Origin: JAUIET01 sp045105115
Lineage (GTDB): Bacteria; Pseudomonadota; Gammaproteobacteria; Pseudomonadales; JAUIET01
Assembly: GCA_045105115.1 (NCBI GenBank)
Contig: JBGCDE010000017.1
Span: 1-64,000, forward strand
Reading direction: 5' to 3'
DNA: 64,000 bases
Every line of letters begins with the position of its first letter. Position 1 is the first letter of the stretch. The notes under the pieces are model-generated. The model searched no databases, had not been told where the DNA came from, and saw only the letters and a list, made by a program, of their open reading frames with translations. Positions 16,469 to 24,795 of the stretch are shown piece by piece. Both the position numbers and the translations under genes were made by a program.

Positions 16469-19400
16469 TCATAAACGCCCTAGTAAATCAGACAGCTCAT
16501 CCACGCCCAATCCAGTATTGGGCAAAGCACTTCCCAAAGTTGTTTGAGGAGTTTCTAATGGGTCTGCATCGACCGCTAACTCTGCCAGCCGTTGTAAGTT
16601 TGGCGCGGAAAAAAGATCGGTGGGTGCTATGTTAAAACCAGCGTCCTTGCAGCTAGCGCTTATTTGCACAGCCAGAATTGAATCGCCACCCAGCGCAAAA
16701 AAATCGTCATCAAGGCTGATAAAATCCGCGTTGAAGTGTTGTTGCCAAACAAGCGCTAAGGCCTTTTCAGTATCGCTGACCGGTGCCTTTAGTGAGCCAT
16801 TTAACTGTCGAGTATTGGCTTGGCGAATACTTGACGGATGCGGGAGCGCGAATTCATTCAGCTTGCCTGAGGCTGCAAGCGGCAGCTGATCAAGCTGTAC
16901 AAAATGCGTGGGCATTGCATAGTCGGGTAGCTGCGACGCCATTGATTTCCGCAGTTCAGGCTCTATCTTGCTGTCTGGCGCCACGTAATACGCAACCAGG
17001 CTTTCGCTCTGATTCTGATCCGTCTCTCGTGGCGTGTAATCAATTTGATCAAGCATGTCTTTGACGCGGATCAGGTCAATGTCGTCATTCAGTTCATCAA
17101 CAGCTTCAGCACGTTGCTTGTGTCCCATGCGCACATCCCAGGCGTATGGAATCGCGTAATTGTGGTAATCGCGTTCTTTCTGATGTACGTAGATGCCAAC
17201 ATCGTTGATCAGGCAATTCGTTGAACGGCCGGTATCAGGCGGGCGTTGCCAGTCACCGAATTCATGTAAGAAACGGTACATGTCGCTCAAAACCACGTCT
17301 GTATACCGGTAGAAATCGAAAAAAGCAATTCGACTAAATGTTTCTGCTTTGCGCACATGACTAACGTCCAGACACTCGGAAACCTTGTCATCAATTAAGT
17401 GGTAGGCCTTGCGCGCAGCATCTACGCGTTGGTCAATTTGAGCTTCATCCAGCACGTCAGCGTCTACCATATCCAACAGCCTTGTCTCAAACAGTTGTCC
17501 ACGGGACAAGCCGGTGATGATGCTGGGAATATTATGTTCAAGCGCATAGTTGATGGCCAGCGTGTAAATGGTTTTGAAGCAACCATTACAAACATTGGAA
17601 TGGCGCCGCAGACTGTCTGCGAAAATGGCGTTCATATCAGCTGGGCACTGTCGTTCCCAATGCAAATCAAGACGTTTGCACATGCGTTCTACGTTAGCCA
17701 GGGCGTGTTCAGACAAATAGCCGTTGTCCAGTGTAAACACCACCGGGCGAAACCCCATTTCAACCAGCTTGCACAGCATATAGCTTGAGTCTTTGCCGCC
17801 GCTTACCATCGCAAGACAGCTAGCACCTTGCTTTGGTGCGATGCGCGCTTGCATTGCGTTGTGCAATTCATCTTGTGTTTTGAAATACGGTTCCAGGCTT
17901 GCACGCTTGCTCTCGAAGTCATTGCACACACTGCAAACGCTGCTGGCTTGCATTCTTATGCCAGGCACATTGCTTGCGATGCCACATTTAACGCATAGCG
18001 TGTGCTGTTGATCAGCCCCGTCAGTTGTGACACGGACAACCGCATCGCTTATCAGCCCGCTGCAATTAGCTACCGCTTCTATTTCTTCGAGTTCGACACG
18101 TGCACCACGAAACTTTCTTTGCTTGTCTAATCTACCCAGATAAACAAGATTTCCGTTTGCCTGGCGAATCGCCTGGTCGCCGGTATCATAAAGCGTGTTT
18201 CGAATAGCCTTCCCGTTCCAGTATCCTTTGGCGAGAACATCACCACTGATATGCATGCGTGCTGGCACGCCTATTGGTACCGCCTGGCCGCACGCATCCA
18301 GCAAATGAATCTGGGCATTGTCTATTGGTACGCCGATGGGAACTGAGTGATGCAGATCGATGCCAGCATCAAATTGGTGGATCATGCAGCCAATCGTTGC
18401 TTCGGTTGGACCGTATTCATTATATAAAGCCAGGTTTTCGCCTAGCTGGTGCAGGGCGCTCATCGCAAGCTGGCGTGGAAAATTCTCGCCGCCTAATATC
18501 AACCCTTTGATAGATGAATTGGGCCCAAGCTTTATTGAGTCCTGCAAGACCAAGCGTAAATGAGAAGGTGTTAGCTTAATGAGGTCAAGCTGATCGTCCC
18601 TAAATACATCAAGTACTGCCAACTGAGATGACTGATCAGTTTGTGGGTAGAGCTGCACTGTACCGCCGGTAAAAATTGGCAGCAAGATTGAGGTGAGTGT
18701 TAGGTCGACGGCAACTGAGGAAAAAAGAGGCATGCGAACTGAATGCCCATTGCTGTAGTAGTACGCCGCCCAATGCAGATAATTGTTTAAAGAAGAGTAA
18801 GCGACCTCTACGCCTTTCGGCTTCCCTGTTGTACCGGAGGTGAAAATTATGTAGGCCACTTCAGCGATTGCAGAAAAAGAAGTGTCGCGATTATTGGCGG
18901 CGGGTACCTGCGGGCTGTCGATCAACATTAGCTCTAGATGCTCTTGCAAGCGATCGTTATTTTTTCGGTTCGTTAGAACGACAGGACTGTCCAGAGCGTC
19001 GATAATTTTTCTTAAGCGATCATCAGGATGATCAACATCCAGAGGAACGAACGGAATCTTTCGAGTAATAGCAGCAAGCACCGCAACAACAAACTCAATA
19101 CTTCTTGGTAGCAGTATTGGCAATGGGTGTTGCCCTGGCAGTTTAGCTGCCAATTCATCAACCCGTTTTTTTAGATCGTGATAACTCACTTGCTCATTGT
19201 CACAAGCGATTGCTAAAGCGTTTGGGTTCGCACTTGCAAGCTCATGCAGCTTTTCAACTATTCCGATTGCCGGAACATTTTTTTGAGTGGTATTGAACGA
19301 GCCCAACTGCTCAGTCTCAGATACGGATAGCAATGCAAGCTCGCTAATGCTGACATCAACATCATTAACTGCCTGCCTGAGAATTGATATGAACCATGCA

Positions 19401-20605
19401 GGAATTCTGTCACGAAACCATGCAGGAATTCTGTCACGAATTGAGGCGTCAATTCGATCCTCACTCATGTCAAAGAGCAAGCTTAGTTGGCCACTGCCAT
19501 CAAAATCGTGAATTTGCAGTCGCAAGGCATGAGCTGAGTCACCGGCATCAGGGTGCAGCCATTCCGACTCGAATTCAAGGTCGCTAAACGCCGTGAATTG
19601 TGAGTTAACCATGTTCAATAACCAGTCGAAGCTGGCATTAGTTTTCGCTGTGGTGACACCCGGTGATATGTGCTTCATGCTGCGCATGGTGTCTTGCAGA
19701 ACTTGTTGCGCCAGTTCTGAGAAACTTAAGTTCGGGCGCAGTTCGACACTCAAAAATCCGATTTCAAGCGAAGGTGCAATCAGCCCAGCTGGCGCTCGTT
19801 TGGCAAATGGTGCGCCAAGAGTTGTCGCTTTTTCGTCGAGCAGTCGATAGCGTAGTATGAGTAGTGCAGCCGCAAACAGGGAAAAGCGACTCAAGTCGCG
19901 ACTGATGCTGCGTACACTGGGATGTTTACACGCGTCGTCAATAGACCGCATTAAGCGATCATCAAGCCGCTCGACGACGCGCAAAGTTCTGTGCTTGTCG
20001 GCAGCTGTTACAGGCCTATCAATCTGACCGCCAATTGCTTCATCACACTTCTGTGTCCAATACGCTGTATTAGTAATGTGCGTTTCTTTATCTATCGCCG
20101 CCTGCTCTGCGCCAAGCCACTGCCTTAAAGGTGCACTGGAAAATGCTTCGCCCTGATAAGCTGCAACAACCTGGCGTTGCAGCTCTGCAAAAGCAGCACC
20201 ATCGGTTGCTATATGATGTTTCATCACAAACCAGACATGGTGATTGGTACCTAGTTGGTACAAGGTGCTGGTGATACAGCCGGTGCTTAGATCCAGTGCG
20301 GTACAGGCATTGTCTTTGAGTGTCTGCTCCAGTAGCTCGGCTGACCAGCTGCTGGCATCAATTATTGGCAATACAAAGGGGGTTGGGTCAACGTGAGCGT
20401 TCAATTCGCCAGAATTTACTCGAATACGCAAGCAATCGTTGAGCGCGACTACTTTACTTACCGCGTCAGCGAAACGTTTTGAATCCAGCGCTCCGCGAAT
20501 GTCGAAGCGGAACGCCATATTATACAGAGCTGAATCGGGATCAAACGCTTGGCCCGCCAGCATAAGCCGCTGCATAGTGCTTAAGTCGATTGACGGCTCA
20601 GTCAT
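16469..20605 (-). CDS. NRPS module C-A-T with a PP-loop ATPase domain inserted in the adenylation domain
   Basis: 1378 residues. The condensation domain spans about 1-430, with HHIATDG at 130-136. The adenylation core runs from about 450 to 860 (A3 588-598, A8 824-843). An insertion of about 335 residues follows, and the domain resumes at ESLVAYYV (1201 on), with A9 LPDYAMP 1226-1232 and A10 Lys1248. The carrier Ser is 1309. The insertion has Cys pairs CVKC (871, 874) and CSVC (891, 894), a PP-loop SGGKDS (935-940), another pair CNGC (1006, 1009), and a conserved GRSTNC (1126-1131). This matches the adenine nucleotide alpha-hydrolase fold of N-acetyl-sugar amidotransferases (WbpG type) and thiolation enzymes. 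The hand-read specificity code DLTSIGEIGK resembles the asparagine code DLTKLGEVGK. The insert may convert a side-chain amide to an amidine, thioamide or nitrile (inference). Confidence 0.9.
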   Translation of the reverse strand: MTEPSIDLSTMQRLMLAGQAFDPDSALYNMAFRFDIRGALDSKRFADAVSKVVALNDCLRIRVNSGELNAHVDPTPFVLPIIDASSWSAELLEQTLKDNACTALDLSTGCITSTLYQLGTNHHVWFVMKHHIATDGAAFAELQRQVVAAYQGEAFSSAPLRQWLGAEQAAIDKETHITNTAYWTQKCDEAIGGQIDRPVTAADKHRTLRVVERLDDRLMRSIDDACKHPSVRSISRDLSRFSLFAAALLILRYRLLDEKATTLGAPFAKRAPAGLIAPSLEIGFLSVELRPNLSFSELAQQVLQDTMRSMKHISPGVTTAKTNASFDWLLNMVNSQFTAFSDLEFESEWLHPDAGDSAHALRLQIHDFDGSGQLSLLFDMSEDRIDASIRDRIPAWFRDRIPAWFISILRQAVNDVDVSISELALLSVSETEQLGSFNTTQKNVPAIGIVEKLHELASANPNALAIACDNEQVSYHDLKKRVDELAAKLPGQHPLPILLPRSIEFVVAVLAAITRKIPFVPLDVDHPDDRLRKIIDALDSPVVLTNRKNNDRLQEHLELMLIDSPQVPAANNRDTSFSAIAEVAYIIFTSGTTGKPKGVEVAYSSLNNYLHWAAYYYSNGHSVRMPLFSSVAVDLTLTSILLPIFTGGTVQLYPQTDQSSQLAVLDVFRDDQLDLIKLTPSHLRLVLQDSIKLGPNSSIKGLILGGENFPRQLAMSALHQLGENLALYNEYGPTEATIGCMIHQFDAGIDLHHSVPIGVPIDNAQIHLLDACGQAVPIGVPARMHISGDVLAKGYWNGKAIRNTLYDTGDQAIRQANGNLVYLGRLDKQRKFRGARVELEEIEAVANCSGLISDAVVRVTTDGADQQHTLCVKCGIASNVPGIRMQASSVCSVCNDFESKRASLEPYFKTQDELHNAMQARIAPKQGASCLAMVSGGKDSSYMLCKLVEMGFRPVVFTLDNGYLSEHALANVERMCKRLDLHWERQCPADMNAIFADSLRRHSNVCNGCFKTIYTLAINYALEHNIPSIITGLSRGQLFETRLLDMVDADVLDEAQIDQRVDAARKAYHLIDDKVSECLDVSHVRKAETFSRIAFFDFYRYTDVVLSDMYRFLHEFGDWQRPPDTGRSTNCLINDVGIYVHQKERDYHNYAIPYAWDVRMGHKQRAEAVDELNDDIDLIRVKDMLDQIDYTPRETDQNQSESLVAYYVAPDSKIEPELRKSMASQLPDYAMPTHFVQLDQLPLAASGKLNEFALPHPSSIRQANTRQLNGSLKAPVSDTEKALALVWQQHFNADFISLDDDFFALGGDSILAVQISASCKDAGFNIAPTDLFSAPNLQRLAELAVDADPLETPQTTLGSALPNTGLGVDELSDLLGRL
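19392..19439. repeat. exact 24-bp tandem duplication inside the NRPS gene
   Basis: Two perfect head-to-tail copies of a 24-base unit (19392-19415 and 19416-19439). They lie in the linker between the condensation and adenylation domains of the PP-loop NRPS. Because the unit is a multiple of three, the protein simply carries RDRIPAWF twice (around residues 390-406) and the frame is kept. The identity of the copies suggests a recent event or an assembly slip. Confidence 0.9.
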
Positions 20606-20846
20606 TACTTTGACCGGCTAGAAAATTCGCCATCGCCACGATTGATTCGAAGTTTTCAATGGTGATGTCCATTGCCTGAATCTCGAGTTGGAAACGCTTT
20701 TCTAACTCGCTGGTTATCGAGATGACAGCCATAGAGTCAAGCAGGCCACTTAATAGCAGTTCTTCCTCATCGCTTACTGTGCCAAGCTCAGGATCCAGTG
20801 CGCTGAGCACTACTTCGCGTACCTGATCGATGATGCCCGTGCTCAT
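20598..20846 (-). CDS. free-standing peptidyl/acyl carrier protein
   Basis: An 82-residue carrier protein with the phosphopantetheine attachment Ser in SGLLDSMAVISI. It has the four-helix pattern of type II carriers, with a predominantly acidic surface (for example DPELGTVSDEEEL). An ATG six codons upstream is possible, but the ATG at 20846 overlaps the stop of the preceding adenylation enzyme as ATGA, which is the usual coupled arrangement in this operon. It lies directly between the stand-alone A enzyme and the first NRPS module, and overlaps the latter's start by 8 bases. It is therefore the likely carrier of the starter unit, loaded by the A enzyme and oxidised by the acyl-CoA dehydrogenase-like protein. 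No phosphopantetheinyl transferase is seen in the window. Confidence 0.88.
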   Translation of the reverse strand: MSTGIIDQVREVVLSALDPELGTVSDEEELLLSGLLDSMAVISITSELEKRFQLEIQAMDITIENFESIVAMANFLAGQSND

Positions 20847-22378
20847 ACAGTTTGCTCCTGCCAATGTTGGCTCAAAGCGCGTCGATCAATCTTGCCAGAG
20901 CTGGTGGTCGGGAAATGAGAGAGCACCACAATTTCACTGGGTACGGCGTAAACAGGCAATACACGTTTGGCCGCATTTCTCAGTTGCTGCGCGGTCAATG
21001 TGGACCCAAGACGCAAGAGCACGTCTGCAACAAGATCCTGGCGTCCAGATTTATCCTTACGCACAGCTACATTTACTTGTTCAACGTCGGTGATATTGCC
21101 GAGGCTGTTTTCAACTTCCTCTAGCTCTATTCGAAAACCACGAAGTTTTATTTGTCGATCTTTGCGACCGAGTAGATAAAACAAACCGCTATCATCCAAA
21201 GATGCCAGGTCGCCACTGCGATAGTATCGGCGACCATTGCTGCCACAATAAATTTTTGAACGAGTCAATTCATCCTGACACCAGTAAGCATTCATCAAGG
21301 TGTTCGCTGCAATGCACAGTTCGCCTTCCTGGGCTATGTTGCCATTAGTATCAATTATCTCTGTGTCGACCTGCTTACACGGTCGGCCAATTGGAATGTT
21401 GTTGCTTTCTATTTTTTCGTTAGGCCAGGGGAAATCATAAATATGACTGACATTGGTTTCAGCTGGCCCGTAGGCGTTACTGAATCGACAATTTGGCAGG
21501 ACGCTTATCAAGCGATTCAATTGTTGTATCGGAAATGCCTCGCCAGCGTAAATCATCCATCGCATATGTTGCAGGTTTCGCTGATCAAGCGCCCCATATT
21601 CAAGAGCTTGCGACATGGCAAATGGAGCCGAATACCACACTGTCGTTTTGTGGTTTTCGGCAAGACTGGTTAAAGAGGCGGGCATCTTTTGATGCGCTTC
21701 ACTGGCAATAACTGTCAGCGAGCCCGCCCAGTCGGCTGCAAACAAGTCAAATGTTGACATGTCAAAATGCAATGCTGAGCTTGCAAGCACCACATCGCGC
21801 TCGGTCAGCTCATAATGCTCGGCCATCATTCCTGCAAAAGCAACGGCGCTGCTGTGGCTATGCGCAATACCTTTTGGTGTGCCGGTAGAGCCAGACGTGA
21901 AAATAATATAAGCAAGGTCCGTTGGCGCAACTTCCTTTTTTTTCTTAACGCTCAACAGTGAGGGGCTCTCAATTGCACGCTGCCATTGGCTATCCTGGTC
22001 GCTTAATAAAAGAGTGGTTGCGCTATCTAGAAATACCTTTTTGCAACGTGAGTTGGTAATCACCAGCGACAAATCACATTGTCTGGCAATTTCCTGAGCA
22101 CGCAGTGCTGGTGAGGTAGTGTCAATAGGCACGTAGGCTGCACCGGCATACAACACTGCATAAACAGCTCGAACCATGTCCAGGCCGCGATTCAACAGAA
22201 TGCCAACTCTATCGCCAGGCCTTACAGAATTGCTAAGCAGTGTGTTCGCAAGCGCTGTAGCTTGCCCGCGCAATTGTGCGTAGCTGACTACTTCGTCAGC
22301 AAACTGATAAGCAGGCGCGTTTGGTGTGCTGGCTGCGCGTTGTTCCAGAAGCTCTACCAGCGTATTGGCATTAATCAT
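20843..22378 (-). CDS. stand-alone amino acid adenylation enzyme (prolyl-AMP ligase-like)
   Basis: A 511-residue free adenylation enzyme with all core motifs: A3 FTSGSTGTPKG, A5 NAYGPAETNVSH, A7 YRSGDLA, A8 GRKDRQIKLRG and A10 SSGKIDRR near the C-terminus. There is no condensation or carrier domain. It overlaps the acyl-CoA dehydrogenase gene upstream and the carrier gene downstream by 4 bases each. This trio has the same composition as PltF/PltE/PltL or RedM/RedW/RedO, where proline is loaded on a carrier and oxidised to pyrrole-2-carboxylate. The specificity positions by hand (DMFFIAAVSK) do not by themselves prove proline; phenylalanine-type codes share part of the pattern. Function as starter loader is well supported, the exact amino acid less so. 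Confidence 0.82.
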   Translation of the reverse strand: MINANTLVELLEQRAASTPNAPAYQFADEVVSYAQLRGQATALANTLLSNSVRPGDRVGILLNRGLDMVRAVYAVLYAGAAYVPIDTTSPALRAQEIARQCDLSLVITNSRCKKVFLDSATTLLLSDQDSQWQRAIESPSLLSVKKKKEVAPTDLAYIIFTSGSTGTPKGIAHSHSSAVAFAGMMAEHYELTERDVVLASSALHFDMSTFDLFAADWAGSLTVIASEAHQKMPASLTSLAENHKTTVWYSAPFAMSQALEYGALDQRNLQHMRWMIYAGEAFPIQQLNRLISVLPNCRFSNAYGPAETNVSHIYDFPWPNEKIESNNIPIGRPCKQVDTEIIDTNGNIAQEGELCIAANTLMNAYWCQDELTRSKIYCGSNGRRYYRSGDLASLDDSGLFYLLGRKDRQIKLRGFRIELEEVENSLGNITDVEQVNVAVRKDKSGRQDLVADVLLRLGSTLTAQQLRNAAKRVLPVYAVPSEIVVLSHFPTTSSGKIDRRALSQHWQEQTV

Positions 22379-23511
22379 GCAACACCTGTTAAACGACTGA
22401 TAATATTGCGCTGGATATCATTAGTACCGCCTAACAATAATCCGGCCATCGCATCATTAAGTTCCGACATGGCGGTTGCGTCATGTGTATAGCCTGCGGC
22501 TGCAAAAATACGCGCACAATCAAGGCTGTTTTGGAGATAGCTCTCGCTGAGGTGCAGTTTGCACATAGAGCTTTCCAGGCGGATGGAGCGACCCTGATCC
22601 CTAAGCTCTGCAGTGTGTCGCAGCATATGCCGGCAAGTCTCTAGCCGAATGCGCATATCAGCGATTCTATTCGATACAGATTGGAATTGCCCAATGGATT
22701 GCTCGAACTGATGTCGCTTGTTAGCGTGCTCGACCACCTTGCTTAACTGTCGTTGCATGACGCCAATTTGTGATGCCCAAACAAAACTACGTTCCCATTG
22801 TTGAGATTCTTCAAATATTGCCGCGCCGCTGCCTGGCTTACCGAGCATACGGTCTTGTGAAACAAAACAGTCTCCAAATTCTATTTCCGCCATGGGCGTA
22901 GATTGCAACCCTGCTTTGGGGATTTCAGTTCTGTTCACACCACTGGCTGTCAGATCAACATAAAAGGCTGTTATGCCCCACTGTTTTCGCGCAAGGTCAG
23001 TGCTTGCAAAGACGATCGCGTCATTGGCAACCGAGCCAAGGCTGATGTAGGTCTTTCGGCCTTTCAGTACAAACCCGCCCGTTACCGGTGTTGCGACCGT
23101 TGACAATGCAAATGCATCAGAGCCGGACTGTTCCTCGCTCAAGGCGTAAGCACAAATTCGATCGCCGCTGCAAAGCAGTGGAACAATGTCTCGCTGTTGG
23201 TCTTTGCTGCATGCAGTACGAAGAGTACTAATAGGGCTAAACAGGGATACGTTGATTGCAAATGCGAAGCCTGCGTCTTCACAGTGTTCCCCCAGAGCCA
23301 GCATTGCGTGTAAAGCCTGAGTCACGCTCAAACCAGAGCCGCCCATGTCTTGCTCTACATGTGCGCCAAGCAGACCAAATTGACCGCACAGTTTCCAGAC
23401 GGCCTGAAACCGCTCGGCGTGTTGTTGCCTAAGCATGGGGTTAATGACCGATTCACAAAAGTCTTTTACTGACTCAGCAATCTGATCGATGTCCATATCT
23501 GCGTTGAGCAT
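22375..23511 (-). CDS. acyl-CoA dehydrogenase-like oxidase of carrier-bound amino acid
   Basis: A 378-residue flavoprotein of the acyl-CoA dehydrogenase fold: FAD-binding segment CAYALSEEQSGSDAFAL, middle beta domain with GRKTYISLGSVANDAIVF, C-terminal helices with ERSFVWASQIGVMQRQL, and the terminal GGTNDIQRNIISRL motif. In operons with a stand-alone A enzyme and a free carrier, relatives such as PltE and RedW oxidise prolyl-S-carrier to pyrrolyl-2-carboxyl-S-carrier with FAD. Here it is the first gene of the tightly packed NRPS operon. Other dehydrogenations of a carrier-bound aminoacyl group remain possible. The ATG at 23511 has only a weak ribosome site; an in-frame ATG five codons later is an alternative. 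Confidence 0.82.
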   Translation of the reverse strand: MLNADMDIDQIAESVKDFCESVINPMLRQQHAERFQAVWKLCGQFGLLGAHVEQDMGGSGLSVTQALHAMLALGEHCEDAGFAFAINVSLFSPISTLRTACSKDQQRDIVPLLCSGDRICAYALSEEQSGSDAFALSTVATPVTGGFVLKGRKTYISLGSVANDAIVFASTDLARKQWGITAFYVDLTASGVNRTEIPKAGLQSTPMAEIEFGDCFVSQDRMLGKPGSGAAIFEESQQWERSFVWASQIGVMQRQLSKVVEHANKRHQFEQSIGQFQSVSNRIADMRIRLETCRHMLRHTAELRDQGRSIRLESSMCKLHLSESYLQNSLDCARIFAAAGYTHDATAMSELNDAMAGLLLGGTNDIQRNIISRLTGVA

Positions 23512-23691
23512 ATACAGCAGCTCTTTGTTCGTTTTTATGTGCGACAGAGTGTCACCGCAACGCCCAAAAGCGTCACTAGGCAGTCCATTCTACGTAATTA
23601 GAAGCAGCTAGGGTTCACAGACATTGCCTAGTGCTTGCCTGTCATCCGGCAATACACTACGGCGCAGTCATTTCGGGACGAGCTGGGGTGA

Positions 23692-24693
23692 TTAATGGTC
23701 TAGAACGGCGTGGTTCAGGACTTCATAGTAACTGCGGAAAACCGGCGTGTTATCCAGAACATTGCGCTCACGCAGCAATCGGTGCAAATCGGGCAGCCGA
23801 TAGCAAGGAACACTGGCCATGAAATGGTGCTCAAGATGATAGTTCACATAATTCGGAGCGAACAGAAGGCGTTCCCACCAACTGGCCAGCGTAGTGCGGG
23901 TATTGTCGCGAGGGTCTGGGCTTAAACAGTCCGGCACGGCGGCGTGCTCAGCAACTTGCCGGACTCTCACGATCAGCATAAATGACGTAAGTATGGAGCC
24001 GAACCAAAGCGCGTAAGCCCAAGGTGCGAAAACAACACCCAATATTATTGCGAGCACCACGTTGGCCAGCACCTGTTGCACAAATGGTTTTGCGGCCGCC
24101 TTGCGCTGCGAGTCGCCAGAAAAAATACCGGCCGCTGAACCGAACACATACGAAAGCAACTTGAAACCGGTTTGCCCGCTTACATCACGCAATAACTTGC
24201 GCTTAAAACTGCCTTTTTTAACGGGGTAGGATGAGTAATTTGCAAGATCGGGGTCTTCGCTGGTGCCCGCTTTGCGGTGATGTTCTGCATGAGTTGTAGC
24301 GTAGTAATGCAAGTCAGAGAAGGTCGGGTTAGCAGCAAAATACTGACCAAAAATAGCATTCAGTCGTTTTGATGCAAAAAAAGTTTGGTGACCGCATTCA
24401 TGCATGATGACGGTAAGCCCAAGTTGCTGACCACCAAGCAGAAGCAGTGCGAGCAGTATACTGAATGGATTAGTCCAGCTCGTCGCAAACCAAAAAATAA
24501 GCCCGATAAGTAACCAGGTTTTTAGCAGCAGAAAAATAGCCCAAAAATCACTGCGCGCGGTCAAGCTGCGTATTTCAGAAGAGCTGAGAATTTCCCGGAT
24601 ATTCATTTCATGGTTTGGTTGGCGTGCGAGTCTGAACGCTATTTTGTCGCTAAGACCTGTGGTCGTCAAACCTATGTTGGGTTTGGTGTTCAA
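23692..24693 (-). CDS. membrane fatty acid desaturase
   Basis: A 333-residue membrane di-iron desaturase with the three histidine boxes HECGH, HAEHH and HLEHH in the usual order, and about four hydrophobic segments grouped in pairs. Members introduce double bonds into acyl chains or hydroxylate lipids. It is on the same strand as, and about 180 bases upstream of, the NRPS operon. It could be cotranscribed with it or stand alone; there is no sequence proof that it tailors the peptide. The gap contains no ORF that I can support. The gene diverges from the PQQ-type dehydrogenase at 24796. Confidence 0.85.
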   Translation of the reverse strand: MNTKPNIGLTTTGLSDKIAFRLARQPNHEMNIREILSSSEIRSLTARSDFWAIFLLLKTWLLIGLIFWFATSWTNPFSILLALLLLGGQQLGLTVIMHECGHQTFFASKRLNAIFGQYFAANPTFSDLHYYATTHAEHHRKAGTSEDPDLANYSSYPVKKGSFKRKLLRDVSGQTGFKLLSYVFGSAAGIFSGDSQRKAAAKPFVQQVLANVVLAIILGVVFAPWAYALWFGSILTSFMLIVRVRQVAEHAAVPDCLSPDPRDNTRTTLASWWERLLFAPNYVNYHLEHHFMASVPCYRLPDLHRLLRERNVLDNTPVFRSYYEVLNHAVLDH

Positions 24694-24795
24694 ACTGTGC
24701 GACTGATTGACGCAATTATGCGGTCAAATGAATTGTCGATGCTGCATTGGCGATATATTCTTGTACCTTGATGAGTCGAAGAGACCAATGAGTTC

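Noticed and set aside
23692..24693. Desaturase as a tailoring enzyme of the NRPS product
   Set aside because: It is on the same strand but separated by about 180 bases, and its histidine boxes are those of lipid desaturases; no direct link is visible.
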